Notes: a model not told the origin generated them from the sequence alone. 33,317 nt of DNA from an uncultured Thermoproteales archaeon (GCA_938027595.1 CALJAK010000013.1:1-33317), one strand, 5' to 3'; numbered from the stretch's first letter, positions 7,694-16,233 are shown. Numbers and translations: made by a program.

Positions 7694-8377
7694 GTGTGGT
7701 GGTTGTACTTCACCGCGGCGGCGCTCGTTCTCCTCTATCTGTGGGCTGCGTTGACTGTGTTACATGAGGCGTATTCAAAAGCGTTGGATAGTTACAGAAA
7801 CGCCAAATTCACCCGCGACCTGTGGCTCTCGCTCTCGACGCAGTTGGAGAGAGTTATTTGCATAGCTGCCGAGTCGCGGGCGGCGGAGGCCGCGGCGAGG
7901 CTCGATCTGTCTATATATAGAGAGTTGGGTATTCTCTTCCAAAGCGCTATGGAGAAAGTGCGGGAGAAGGCTGGGGAGTTGGAGTACCACTGGGAGTTCG
8001 ACGGCGACGTCTTCTTCTGGGAGGTGTCTCTCGGCCAGCAGCGCGTCTGGGGGCGGGTGGATTGGCTCCAGCCGGGCAGACTGGCGGAAGCCGCGGCGAG
8101 AGTCGACGGTTTGGCTATCCACTTGGAGCGGGTGGAGGAGGAGTTTAGAGAGGTCTTGCCCGAGGGGGTCTCGCTGTGGGGAGTGATTTGGGGGAGGCTG
8201 TATGGCGACGGCACGTACTCTGGCTACCTCCATGGCGAGTATACGCTGGTGGATAACACGCCACTCCGTTGTGTATCGGGCTGGCTCTACACGCGGCTCT
8301 ACACTACGCACTACGCCACATATGTCACCAACGACACCGCCCCCTGGATAGACGTGTGGTTAACTATCTCGACTTAG
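7694..8377 (+). CDS. Membrane-anchored protein of unknown function
   Basis: A 227-residue protein with one hydrophobic helix at about residues 2-22 (WWLYFTAAALVLLYLWAALTV), a helical, possibly coiled-coil segment (about 25-90) and a beta-rich C-terminal region with many Tyr and Trp. I do not recognise it. The start is GTG 7694, 13 nt after the thiL stop; no TATA element is evident, so it probably shares the thiL transcript. Its last 18 nt overlap the 3' end of the convergent rpiA gene. Confidence 0.55.
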   Translation: MWWLYFTAAALVLLYLWAALTVLHEAYSKALDSYRNAKFTRDLWLSLSTQLERVICIAAESRAAEAAARLDLSIYRELGILFQSAMEKVREKAGELEYHWEFDGDVFFWEVSLGQQRVWGRVDWLQPGRLAEAAARVDGLAIHLERVEEEFREVLPEGVSLWGVIWGRLYGDGTYSGYLHGEYTLVDNTPLRCVSGWLYTRLYTTHYATYVTNDTAPWIDVWLTIST

Positions 8378-9043
8378 TTGGTAAACTTCTCCCCCAGACC
8401 GCGCCACTAGAATCACGGCGTCTCTCCTCTTTGAAAATATGCCACAGTCCACTACCCCCGGCGTGGATTTCAACCAATCTTCTAACCTAGCTGGCTCCAC
8501 GTCGCCGCTGGGAGTCCAGTCTATTATGAAGTTGCCGTTGTCTGTAACCACGGGCCCCACTCTCCCCTCGCCCATCCTCAACCGTATGGAGCCTCCGTGG
8601 GTTTTCACTATCTCTCTCGCTACGTGGCGCCAAGCCCAGGGGAGCACCTCCACGGGGATTGGGTTTCTCTTTGGTATCTTGTCTACCACCTTCTCCTCCT
8701 CTACTAACACCACTAACCGCCCCGCGGTGTAGTCCACGATTTTCTCTCTCGTCAGCGCCCCCCCGCGGCCCTTCAGTAGAACGCCTTCTCTAGTTACTTC
8801 ATCTGCGCCATCTACCGCGAGGTCTATCTCATCCACTGCCCACATGGGTCTCAGTCGGTCGCCGAGCCCCACTTCGAAGGCAGTCAACTCGCTGTCTATT
8901 GAGGTAGCCACTAGCGTGAGGTCTAGCTTCAGCCCGGCGAGTGCTTTTATGAACTCTCTAGCTGTAGTGCCGGAGCCCAAACCCACAACCATGCCGCTCT
9001 GTACGTACTTCAACGCTTCGCGAGCTAGCTTCTCCTTGAGCAT
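8360..9043 (-). CDS. rpiA: Ribose-5-phosphate isomerase A
   Basis: RpiA interconverts ribose 5-phosphate and ribulose 5-phosphate, in archaea linked to the ribulose monophosphate route of pentose formation. Conserved motifs are GLGSGTTAREF (phosphate-binding loop), AVDGADEVT (catalytic Asp pair), LLKGRGGALTREKI (catalytic Glu/Lys region) and a C-terminal GVVDCGIF. Length 227 aa is normal. The ATG follows the CBS gene stop by 18 nt and no TATA element is seen, so CBS-rpiA are likely co-transcribed. The 3' end overlaps the convergent membrane protein gene. Confidence 0.94.
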   Translation of the reverse strand: MLKEKLAREALKYVQSGMVVGLGSGTTAREFIKALAGLKLDLTLVATSIDSELTAFEVGLGDRLRPMWAVDEIDLAVDGADEVTREGVLLKGRGGALTREKIVDYTAGRLVVLVEEEKVVDKIPKRNPIPVEVLPWAWRHVAREIVKTHGGSIRLRMGEGRVGPVVTDNGNFIIDWTPSGDVEPARLEDWLKSTPGVVDCGIFSKRRDAVILVARSGGEVYQLSRDS

Positions 9044-9060
9044 GGGGGGAAAAAGGGGGG
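9044..9060. repeat. G6-A5-G6 mirror tract between CBS gene and rpiA
   Basis: Plus strand 9044-9060 is six G, five A, six G; on the rpiA coding strand it is C6T5C6 ending exactly at the ATG. It takes up nearly the whole 18-nt spacer and is a perfect homopurine mirror repeat. No Shine-Dalgarno sequence is present. Confidence 0.8.
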
Positions 9061-9061
9061 T

Positions 9062-9445
9062 TTAGGGGAAGGCCTCCTCTGCCAGGAGAGCTCTCAACAC
9101 GTCTCTAATGCTCAAAATCCCCACTAATCTATCCCCCTCCATCACTGGTATGTGGCGGATGTTGTTTTCAATCATTTTGGCAGCTACCGACACCACCGAC
9201 TCGTCTGGCGAGGCGGTGATTAAATTCTTGCGTGCGACTTCCCCCAGTGGGGTTTTCAAATCTATGTCTTCCGCTAGGAATCTAACTATGTCTCGCTCTG
9301 TGATTATGCCCACTGGTCTCCCGCTTTCGTTTGTCACAATCACGCTACCCACGTTAGAGGCGTACATTTTCGCCACGGCGCACTCCACGGTTTCTCTCTC
9401 GTCGCACGAAATTACGACGTTTTTCACTAGACTCCGCACGTTCAT
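9062..9445 (-). CDS. CBS-domain pair protein
   Basis: A 127-residue stand-alone Bateman module: two CBS repeats, the first ending in GSVIVTNESGRPVGIITERD and the second in IRHIPVMEGDRLVGILSIRD. Such modules bind adenosyl ligands (AMP, ATP, SAM) and usually regulate a partner; none is identifiable except by neighbourhood with rpiA. ATG 9445 is preferred to the upstream in-frame ATG 9454 because it is about 22 nt from the centre of the shared TATA element. It probably forms an operon with rpiA. Confidence 0.88.
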   Translation of the reverse strand: MNVRSLVKNVVISCDERETVECAVAKMYASNVGSVIVTNESGRPVGIITERDIVRFLAEDIDLKTPLGEVARKNLITASPDESVVSVAAKMIENNIRHIPVMEGDRLVGILSIRDVLRALLAEEAFP

Positions 9446-9461
9446 CAATAACATTGAACAT

Positions 9462-9475
9462 GGATATATATATAC
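9462..9475. promoter_or_regulatory. shared TATA element, CBS protein / GAPOR
   Basis: GGATATATATATACC is near-symmetric and is centred at about 9468, 22 nt from both the CBS start (9445, minus) and the GAPOR GTG (9490, plus). This suggests a single bidirectional core promoter. Confidence 0.7.
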
Positions 9476-9489
9476 CATTTCAACTTTCC

Positions 9490-11310
9490 GTGTTGTTGTT
9501 AGAAATTGACCTCGGAGAGAGGCGGGTTACTAAGCGTGAGATAGAGGCGTCGGGGCCGGTGGAGGTTGGTCTCTATGTGCATAGAGATACTTGGCGTCTC
9601 GACCCCCTCTCTCCCCAAACGCCAGTGGTGTTTGGAATGGGGCCTCTGGCGGGCTCGGGGTTGTTTGGCGTACATAGACTGGTGTTTGTCTTCAAGAGTC
9701 CCATGTCTAAAACTCTCCACGTGTCGACTGTGGGCGGTGTTGCATACAAAGCGATTGGGATGGGGGCGCGGGCGGTGGCGCTCGTGGGGATGGCGGAGAA
9801 ACCCACTGCGGTTTTCATTGCAAATGGCGAGGTTCAGTTTGTCGAAACGCAGCCGGGAGACGCCTATAGAGTAATAGAAGAATTACACCAGCGCTATGGG
9901 GAGTTTTTCCAGAAACACGACGCCCGGGCGTTGGTGGTGGGGCCCGCTGCCTTCAGTACATACAACGGCGCGGTGGTGTCTCTAGACTTGCGAGACGGCA
10001 AGCCAGCCCCCGGCGCTGAGGATTTCGCAGCTCGCGGGGGGCCCGGCACAGTGTTGGCGCGGGGGCACAACGTAGTGGCAATCGTCTTGGGGGGCGCCAA
10101 GAAGCGCGAAACTAAGCCAGTGGACGAGGTGTTTAGGCGGAAGTTTGGGAGGGGGTATGTGGAGGTTTTGAATGAGAAAATCGTCAAGTATAGATATGAC
10201 CCCAAGATGGGGACTGGGGGCACCTTTGGCGTTAATTATCCACATTACCGAGATTTAGTGCCTCTCTTTGGCTACAAGTCTATCTACATGTCTAGAGAAG
10301 AGAGGATTAAACACGCCGACGCCGTTTTACAACTCTTCTGGAGACCGTTCCAGGCGGAGGTGTTTGAGAGGGGGAAGAGTTGGTATAACTGCGGCGAGCC
10401 TTGCCCGGCGGTGTGTAAGAAAGTGTGGCGTGGGAAAAAGGTGGATTACGAATCTTTCCACGCGGTGGGTCCCTTCATTGGTAATTACTTGTTCGAAGAG
10501 GCAGTTCCGCTAGTGGACAAGATAGATAGGTATGGACTAGACGCCATTGAGGCGGGTTATTTAATTGCTTGGATTTTTGACTCGCTACATGTGGGACTCC
10601 TCAAGCCAGAGGAGGTGGCTCTCACAGACGTCCCCGCGTTTGACCCCTCTAGCTTCCGTTTTGTAAAAGATTCACAACACAACGCCCAGCTGGCGTCTAA
10701 GTTGATAGACGGCTTCGTGGAAAACTCCACCGAAGTCCTCGCTCTGGTGGCTAAGTTGGGGATTAGGAAGGCGGCTCGAGAGTTGGAGCGGAAGTTTAGA
10801 GATAGAGTGAAGTCTGTGGGTGTCCGTTTTAGAGATTTAGTTGTGTACGTCGCTTTCGGCACTGAGGGCTACATGACGCCGAGTTTCTACTGGGCTCCCG
10901 GGTTGGTGGCCCCCATGTACGTGCAGGGGAGGTACTGGAGTAACTACAGCCCCGTGGTGATGGAGCCCGAGGAATTTGCCAAGTCATGTCTCGAACGTGC
11001 GCTTGTGGAGGCCTACGTAGACAACTTGGGCCTCTGCCGCTTCCACAGGGGGTGGGCTGAGCCCGTCTTGCCTGAACTATACGCCCTAGCTGGCGTCAAG
11101 TCGCCCACTGCCGAGATTTACCGGAGTTTTGTCAGATACTCGCGGTTGGCTGGGGCGGAGCCCATGCCGTGGGAGAGTAAGAGAGCTAGAGAGTTAGTCT
11201 CCACTCTAGCTAGAGAGTTGGCGGGGGAGAAGTTTGAATACGACGACTACTACGAGTGGTGGGTTAGGTTCAAAAACGCTCTGGATAGATTGATTTCTGA
11301 AGTTGAGTAA
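9490..11310 (+). CDS. gor: Glyceraldehyde-3-phosphate:ferredoxin oxidoreductase (GAPOR), AOR family
   Basis: Tungsten or molybdenum bis-pterin enzyme of the aldehyde ferredoxin oxidoreductase family. The subfamily call rests on resemblance to GAPOR rather than AOR: MGPLAGSGLFGVHRLVFVF, then AARGGPGTVLARGHNVVAI and GGTFGVNYPHYRDL. GAPOR oxidises glyceraldehyde 3-phosphate directly to 3-phosphoglycerate with reduction of ferredoxin, replacing GAPDH and PGK in archaeal glycolysis. The [4Fe-4S] ligands are likely from Cys301, Cys305 and Cys309 (CGEPCPAVC) plus Cys516 (LGLCRFH). The frame is open to 9454, but GTG 9490 fits the shared TATA element, giving 606 aa. The POR operon follows in the same direction from its own promoter. 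Another AOR-type substrate is the main alternative. Confidence 0.83.
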   Translation: MLLLEIDLGERRVTKREIEASGPVEVGLYVHRDTWRLDPLSPQTPVVFGMGPLAGSGLFGVHRLVFVFKSPMSKTLHVSTVGGVAYKAIGMGARAVALVGMAEKPTAVFIANGEVQFVETQPGDAYRVIEELHQRYGEFFQKHDARALVVGPAAFSTYNGAVVSLDLRDGKPAPGAEDFAARGGPGTVLARGHNVVAIVLGGAKKRETKPVDEVFRRKFGRGYVEVLNEKIVKYRYDPKMGTGGTFGVNYPHYRDLVPLFGYKSIYMSREERIKHADAVLQLFWRPFQAEVFERGKSWYNCGEPCPAVCKKVWRGKKVDYESFHAVGPFIGNYLFEEAVPLVDKIDRYGLDAIEAGYLIAWIFDSLHVGLLKPEEVALTDVPAFDPSSFRFVKDSQHNAQLASKLIDGFVENSTEVLALVAKLGIRKAARELERKFRDRVKSVGVRFRDLVVYVAFGTEGYMTPSFYWAPGLVAPMYVQGRYWSNYSPVVMEPEEFAKSCLERALVEAYVDNLGLCRFHRGWAEPVLPELYALAGVKSPTAEIYRSFVRYSRLAGAEPMPWESKRARELVSTLARELAGEKFEYDDYYEWWVRFKNALDRLISEVE

Positions 11311-11367
11311 ATTAATTACGCCTAGTGCGAAATAGATAAGGTTAAATAGTTATATTTAGTGATAGTT

Positions 11368-11883
11368 ATGTTAGAGGTTAGATTTCACGGCCGCGGTGGG
11401 CAGGGGATCGTTACTGCAGCTCAACTTCTAGCCGCCGCCGCGATTTATGAGGGTAAATACGCCCAAGCTTTCCCAGAGTTTGGCCCCGAGCGTAGAGGCG
11501 CGCCGGTAAAGTCGTACTTACGCATATGGGACCGCCCCATATATGTGAGAGAGCCGGTGTTGAATCCCGACGTGGTGGTGGTGTCTGACTTGTCGCTGTT
11601 CAAAGCTGAAAACCCCCTAGAGGGCGCGAAGTCTGTGGTTGTGGTGAATGGATTTTACAAAACGCCACTTAGGACGTACGCTCTAGACGCCACGGCTCTG
11701 GCGGTGAAAGTCTTGGGTAGGCCAATTGTAAACACGGCGTTGGTGGGGGCGTTTGTGAAAGCGGTTGAGGTGGTGTCGCTGGGGGCTGTGCTGAAGGCGC
11801 TTGGGAAGTACTTCCAGGGGAGGTTGTACGAACTAAACGCGAGGCTGGTGGAAATGGCGTACCGCGAGGTTAGGGAGATATGA
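11368..11883 (+). CDS. porG: Pyruvate/2-oxoacid:ferredoxin oxidoreductase, gamma subunit
   Basis: Gamma subunit of the four-subunit archaeal oxidoreductase that converts a 2-oxoacid and CoA to acyl-CoA, CO2 and reduced ferredoxin. The N-terminus LEVRFHGRGGQGIVTAAQLLA and then FPEFGPERRGAPVKSYLRI are diagnostic. Length 171 aa. ATG 11368 is chosen over GTG 11359 because TTAAATA (11342-11348) is centred 23 nt before it. It leads a tightly coupled operon: each following gene starts inside the previous stop through ATGA overlaps. Confidence 0.92.
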   Translation: MLEVRFHGRGGQGIVTAAQLLAAAAIYEGKYAQAFPEFGPERRGAPVKSYLRIWDRPIYVREPVLNPDVVVVSDLSLFKAENPLEGAKSVVVVNGFYKTPLRTYALDATALAVKVLGRPIVNTALVGAFVKAVEVVSLGAVLKALGKYFQGRLYELNARLVEMAYREVREI

Positions 11884-12191
11884 CTCTCCCCGGCGCGTCT
11901 CAACTGCCCATTGGGGCTGTGGTGACTGAGCCCGGCTCCACTCGGCGTAATACCACAGCCGGCTGGAGGGCCTACAAGCCAGTCATACATGACGATAGGT
12001 GTGTACGTTGCCAACTCTGTTGGTTGTACTGCCCAGAGGGCACTATCGTCGAGTTGCGGGGAGTGTTTCAAATCGGCGGTAGGAAATACGACGTGAAGTA
12101 TGAAGTAGTGTACGACTACTGCAAGGGTTGTGGCATATGTGCAAACGAGTGCCCCACGAGAGCTATCGAGATGGTGCCGGAGGTGGTATGA
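11880..12191 (+). CDS. porD: Pyruvate/2-oxoacid:ferredoxin oxidoreductase, delta subunit (2[4Fe-4S] ferredoxin)
   Basis: A 103-residue ferredoxin-like subunit that carries electrons from the catalytic subunits to external ferredoxin. It has two complete cluster motifs: Cys41, 44, 47, 51 (CVRCQLCWLYCPEG) and Cys81, 84, 87, 91 (CKGCGICANECP). A 40-residue N-terminal arm precedes them, as is usual for POR delta. ATG 11880 overlaps the porG stop. Confidence 0.93.
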   Translation: MTLPGASQLPIGAVVTEPGSTRRNTTAGWRAYKPVIHDDRCVRCQLCWLYCPEGTIVELRGVFQIGGRKYDVKYEVVYDYCKGCGICANECPTRAIEMVPEVV

Positions 12192-13345
12192 GAGAGGCGT
12201 TGACTAGTAACTACGCCGCCGCTTACGCCGTCAAAGCGGCTGACGTGGACGTGATTGCTGTCTACCCCATCACTCCCCAGACTACCATCGTGGAGAAGCT
12301 TTCTGAGTTTGTATCTAGCGGCGAGCTAGACGCCGAGTTGATACACACCGAGTCGGAACACTCTGCTCTCTCTGCAGTTTTGGGCGCCGCCGCCGCTGGC
12401 GCTAGAGTCTTCACTGCCACCTCTAGCCAGGGGCTTGCGTTGGCTTATGAGGTGCTCCACATCGCCAGCGCGATGAGAATGCCAATAGTTATGGCGACGC
12501 CTGCTAGAGCGCTGTCGGCTCCCATAAACATACACAACGACTACAGCGACGTGATGAACATGAGAGATACTGGTTGGGTTATTTACATTGCCTCTTCTGC
12601 GCAAGAGGTGTACGACACAGTGATACAGGGGTACAGAGTGGCGGAGGGGGTAAACCTACCGGTAGCTGTGGCGTACGACGGCTTTCTCATGAGTCACACT
12701 CTGGAGCCAGTGGAACTCAACGACGAGGGGGAAGTGGCTAAATTCCTCCCCCGCGCGGCCCGCCCCCACGTTCTCGACCCCCGGAGACCGGTGACGTTTG
12801 GTCCCCTCGTCTCGCCGGATTGGTACTACGAATTTAAGTATCAACAAGTGACTGCAATGAACGAAGCGCGTGAGTGGGTTGTGAAGACGGACGTGGAGTA
12901 CGGACAGTGGTTTGGTAGGAGTTATGGCCTCGTGGAGGGCTACTTACTGGAAGACGCCGATTATGTAGTGGTGACTTACGGCGGCGCTGCATATGGCAAC
13001 GCCAGAGCTGCGGCTGACTTAGCCAGAGAGCGGGGGGTGGCGGCTGGGGTTTTGAGAATTAGGCTCTACAGACCGTTTCCCACTGGAGAGGTGGTCAAAG
13101 CGCTGTCTGGCGTGAAGACCTTCGCCGTGTTGGATAGAGCTATCATGTTCGGGAGCCCCGCAGAGGGGCCTCTGTACAAAGACGTAGTTTTAGCTATGTA
13201 TCTACATGGGGTGGACAAGCCGTCTCTCAACGTGATACATGGCATTGGACAACGCGCCATGTACGTGCGTGATATCTACAAAGTGTTCCAGGCGTTGAGA
13301 GAGGGGCCGGGGAGGGGAGTTATGTACATGGGGGTGAGGCCATGA
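12188..13345 (+). CDS. porA: Pyruvate/2-oxoacid:ferredoxin oxidoreductase, alpha subunit
   Basis: Alpha subunit holding the pyrimidine-binding domain for thiamine diphosphate. REALTSNYAAAYAVK and VYPITPQTTIVEKL are the typical N-terminal motifs, followed by HTESEHSALSAVLGAAAAGARVFTATSSQG split across the active-site region and by the C-terminal transketolase-like domain (VVVTYGGAAYGNAR). The open frame begins at 12128, but that part lies inside porD; ATG 12188 is preceded by GGAGGTGG and overlaps the porD stop, giving 385 aa. Whether pyruvate or a branched-chain 2-oxoacid is preferred cannot be decided from motifs; pyruvate is most likely. Confidence 0.92.
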   Translation: MREALTSNYAAAYAVKAADVDVIAVYPITPQTTIVEKLSEFVSSGELDAELIHTESEHSALSAVLGAAAAGARVFTATSSQGLALAYEVLHIASAMRMPIVMATPARALSAPINIHNDYSDVMNMRDTGWVIYIASSAQEVYDTVIQGYRVAEGVNLPVAVAYDGFLMSHTLEPVELNDEGEVAKFLPRAARPHVLDPRRPVTFGPLVSPDWYYEFKYQQVTAMNEAREWVVKTDVEYGQWFGRSYGLVEGYLLEDADYVVVTYGGAAYGNARAAADLARERGVAAGVLRIRLYRPFPTGEVVKALSGVKTFAVLDRAIMFGSPAEGPLYKDVVLAMYLHGVDKPSLNVIHGIGQRAMYVRDIYKVFQALREGPGRGVMYMGVRP

Positions 13346-14280
13346 GGTTCAAAACTCTCAGAGATTTGCCTAGAGAGGAGTTGTTTGCCCCCGGCCACAG
13401 GATGTGCGCAGGCTGCGGCGCCGCCATCGCCATGAGGTGGGTGACTAAAGTGCTGGGTCCCAACGCCATTGTGGCGAACGCCACTGGTTGTGTAGAGGTG
13501 ACTACCACGCCTTATCCAGAGACGGCGTGGATGCATCCCTACATACATGTGGCTTTTGAAAACGCAGCTGCGGTGGCCTCTGGCATAGAGGCGGCGGTGA
13601 AGGCGCTGAGGAGGAAGGGGAGGTGGACTGCGGGCGATACGAAAGTGGTGGTGATAGCGGGCGACGGAGGTACGTACGACATTGGGTTGCAGTCTCTAAG
13701 CGGCATGTTGGAGCGGCGCCACGACGTTTTGTACATACTGTACGACAACGAGGCTTACATGAACACTGGCATACAGCGCAGTGGCTCCACGCCTAAATTC
13801 GCTTGGACTACCACTACGCCCGTCGGCGCCGCCGCCAGGGGGAAAGTGCAGTGGAAGAAAGACATCATGGGTATAGTGATGGCTCACAGAGTGCCCTACG
13901 CCGCTACGGCTAGCATTTCGCACGTGTTAGACTTAGCGAACAAAGTGAAGACTGCGGCTGAGGTGAGGGGCCCCACTTTCCTACACATATTTGCCCCCTG
14001 TGTCCCCGGTTGGAGATATCCAGAGAACAAGACGGTGGAGGTGGCTAGGTTGGCGGTGGAGACTGGCTACTTCCCACTGTATGAGTGGGACCACGGCAAG
14101 CTGAGGCTAAATCCGCCGAGCAACAACCACTTGGATAAATCAAAGAGGAGGCCACTTAGAGAGTTTCTGAATGTGCAGGGTAGATTCAATCACCTCACTG
14201 AGGAGGAGGTGGCTGAGTTAGAGAGAGAGTTAGACAGTTACTGGCAGTATTTAAGCAAATTGGCGTCAATTAGTAGTTAG
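13342..14280 (+). CDS. porB: Pyruvate/2-oxoacid:ferredoxin oxidoreductase, beta subunit
   Basis: Beta subunit that binds the diphosphate part of TPP and the proximal [4Fe-4S] cluster. Cluster cysteines are Cys22, Cys25, Cys50 and Cys220, the spacing seen in archaeal POR beta. The TPP motif is GDGGTYDIGLQSLSGM with the downstream NEAYMNTGIQRSGSTP. Length 312 aa is normal. The start is ATG 13342, overlapping the porA stop, with GGGGGTGAGG just upstream as a ribosome binding site. The following gene is 64 nt away with its own promoter, so the operon ends here. Confidence 0.93.
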   Translation: MRFKTLRDLPREELFAPGHRMCAGCGAAIAMRWVTKVLGPNAIVANATGCVEVTTTPYPETAWMHPYIHVAFENAAAVASGIEAAVKALRRKGRWTAGDTKVVVIAGDGGTYDIGLQSLSGMLERRHDVLYILYDNEAYMNTGIQRSGSTPKFAWTTTTPVGAAARGKVQWKKDIMGIVMAHRVPYAATASISHVLDLANKVKTAAEVRGPTFLHIFAPCVPGWRYPENKTVEVARLAVETGYFPLYEWDHGKLRLNPPSNNHLDKSKRRPLREFLNVQGRFNHLTEEEVAELERELDSYWQYLSKLASISS

Positions 14281-14344
14281 GGTATTACTACAGTAGAATG
14301 GAAATGTGTTTATTGACGTTTTATTGAGTTAATGCAGTTCATGC

Positions 14345-16210
14345 ATGAAGTTAGCGTTGACAATCGCCATAACGCTAGTGGCGTTGGTGTTAGCTAACAC
14401 TATAGTAATTCCGCCCATGGCTAAGTTGGAGCAATTGGCTTACAAGTCTGAGGAAACTACCTTGAGGATACAGGGAGTCACCACGGTGGCTAGGCCGTAC
14501 ATCACGCCGGGCGAGGGGTATCAATACGCCGGTATGAAAATTGAGTTTCTGGGTGTCTACCCCTCGATACAGATTGCTGCAGATGGACAACTCGCCAGGA
14601 CGTTTGACCAGAATGGGTTCGTGACGTCTGCCCACGTGGGGCCAGACGCTACAAAAGTGACGTTGGTAAACACCGCCAGGGGACAGATTGAGGTTAAAGT
14701 GCGGATTACCTACATCTACGTCAAAACTACGTACGTGCCACTCGCTGGAGAGACGGTGGTGGAAGTCAACGTGCCTGATGGAAAACTCGCCGCTGGCTTC
14801 AGCGCTATGGCTAAATTAACTATAGAGCCCTACGCTCCCTACGTGGTGAAGTCTGTGGAGACTCCCACCGGCGCGCCGGCTTCTGTCTACAGAGTAGAGC
14901 CCAAAGTGGTGGAGATGCAGGCGGGTAGGTACAAGGTGTACATTGCGCCGGGTGACGCCATGCCCGCGGTTATGTTAGTCAAGAGTCTCTCTAAGCAGAG
15001 CACGGTGGTGTCTCCCGGCGGTGAGTTGGTCATATCTGGCGCCGAGGTGGCGGTTCCGCAGGGCTGGAAGTTGTTGGGTTACGCCATATTTGCTTACACG
15101 GGTGACGTCACTCTGGTCGGTAGGGAGACCCCCGGCGACATAACTATAGAGGGTGGGTTAGTGGACGTGTTGTCTGACGTGAGGCAGAACTTGATCCTTA
15201 GGAGTGTGTCTTACCTAATCCCCCCCGTTTGGAATGTCAACATTAGGTACAAAGTGGCGTTGGTGTATGGAGAACAATTCAAAGTGTCGACTAGCTTCCC
15301 CACGCTGGTGAATTTGATATACATACCCATAGTGTACAAGCCGGCTGAAGTCAAGTGGTTACCAGACAGAGCGTTAGTAAACGTGACAGACGGCGACCTC
15401 TCTACGGGTCAGTGGACTGCGATAGTGCTGCAACTGCCGGAGTTGGCTAGAGTGGCGTCCATAAGGACACCTAACAACGCCATGATTTCCAACGCCACAG
15501 ACGTGAATTTAGTCTGGGGCAGCGGTGTGCGTGCCGTGTCTATATCGCCAGATGGCAGACAAGCTTACATCGTGGTGCAGATGGGCGAGACTAGAGAAGC
15601 TGGAGTCTACACCTTCGTCATTGATTGGAGACCCATGAAGATAGCGGTGGTAGACACGAAAGGCAGGCCAGTGGGGCAGCTCTCCGCCGCTGCGGACAAG
15701 TTTGAGGCAACCACCACCACGGGTTTTGTGGAGGTTAGAGTATACAAGCCGGAGCCCTTCACGCTGGATATTCAGTACAGGGGAGTCAACGCGGCGAGGG
15801 TAGTGGTGAATTCGCTAGTGGCTAACCCGCAGCCAATCACGTTGGGTATATACACAGTCAAAGTGACTGTGGTGGGAGTTCTCAACCAACCCATAGCTGG
15901 CGCGGCGGTGGCGGTGGCTGGTTTCCCAACCGCCGGCGAGACTGATCAGAGCGGCGGCGTGGTGTTTCAAGACGTGTTGGCTGGTAGATATAAACTCACG
16001 ATTGACGTGGGGGGTAGAGTCAAGAGCACCGAGGCGTTGGAAGTGTCGCGAGATGTGGAGATAGTTGTGAAGACGCCGGTGTTGGCTATGTTGGGCGGGT
16101 TCCCCGTCACTACCTTTGACGCCTTGGCTACGGTCGGCGGACTCTCTGCGGCTGGGTTATACTTCGCGCTGGCTAGGAGGAGAGAAGCGTTTGAAGTAGA
16201 ACAAATCTAA
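14345..16210 (+). CDS. Large secreted, C-terminally membrane-anchored surface protein
   Basis: A 621-residue protein with an N-terminal signal or anchor segment (KLALTIAITLVALVLANTIV, residues 2-21), a long beta-rich exterior of about 560 residues, a final hydrophobic segment at about 590-608 (GGLSAAGLYFALA) and a short basic-acidic tail. Near 520-570, IYTVKVTVVGVLNQPIAGAA and then AGETDQSGGVVFQDVLAGRY resemble a carboxypeptidase-regulatory-like / Ig-like beta-sandwich. It is therefore probably an extracellular envelope protein; its function is unknown. A TTTTATTGA element at 14319-14327 is centred about 23 nt before ATG 14345. It lies between POR and sugar genes, and a T-rich tract follows the stop. 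Confidence 0.7.
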   Translation: MKLALTIAITLVALVLANTIVIPPMAKLEQLAYKSEETTLRIQGVTTVARPYITPGEGYQYAGMKIEFLGVYPSIQIAADGQLARTFDQNGFVTSAHVGPDATKVTLVNTARGQIEVKVRITYIYVKTTYVPLAGETVVEVNVPDGKLAAGFSAMAKLTIEPYAPYVVKSVETPTGAPASVYRVEPKVVEMQAGRYKVYIAPGDAMPAVMLVKSLSKQSTVVSPGGELVISGAEVAVPQGWKLLGYAIFAYTGDVTLVGRETPGDITIEGGLVDVLSDVRQNLILRSVSYLIPPVWNVNIRYKVALVYGEQFKVSTSFPTLVNLIYIPIVYKPAEVKWLPDRALVNVTDGDLSTGQWTAIVLQLPELARVASIRTPNNAMISNATDVNLVWGSGVRAVSISPDGRQAYIVVQMGETREAGVYTFVIDWRPMKIAVVDTKGRPVGQLSAAADKFEATTTTGFVEVRVYKPEPFTLDIQYRGVNAARVVVNSLVANPQPITLGIYTVKVTVVGVLNQPIAGAAVAVAGFPTAGETDQSGGVVFQDVLAGRYKLTIDVGGRVKSTEALEVSRDVEIVVKTPVLAMLGGFPVTTFDALATVGGLSAAGLYFALARRREAFEVEQI

Positions 16211-16233
16211 AATTTTTCTTTCTCTCTATTTTT
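16208..16233 (+). promoter_or_regulatory. T-rich spacer: possible terminator and promoter
   Basis: The 23-nt gap between the surface-protein stop and the next GTG is almost pure pyrimidine, with two T5 runs that could end transcription. TAAAATTTTT at its left edge is about 22 nt before GTG 16234 and could be a TATA element. The two functions would overlap. Confidence 0.45.

Noticed and set aside
12128-12187. Longer start for the POR alpha subunit
   Set aside because: The extension is an out-of-frame reading of the porD cluster region; ATG 12188 has a ribosome site and the conserved N-terminus.
12551-12600. Possible C/D box sRNA inside porA (GTGATGA)
   Set aside because: A good C box is present, but no D', C' or D boxes occur at the required spacing.
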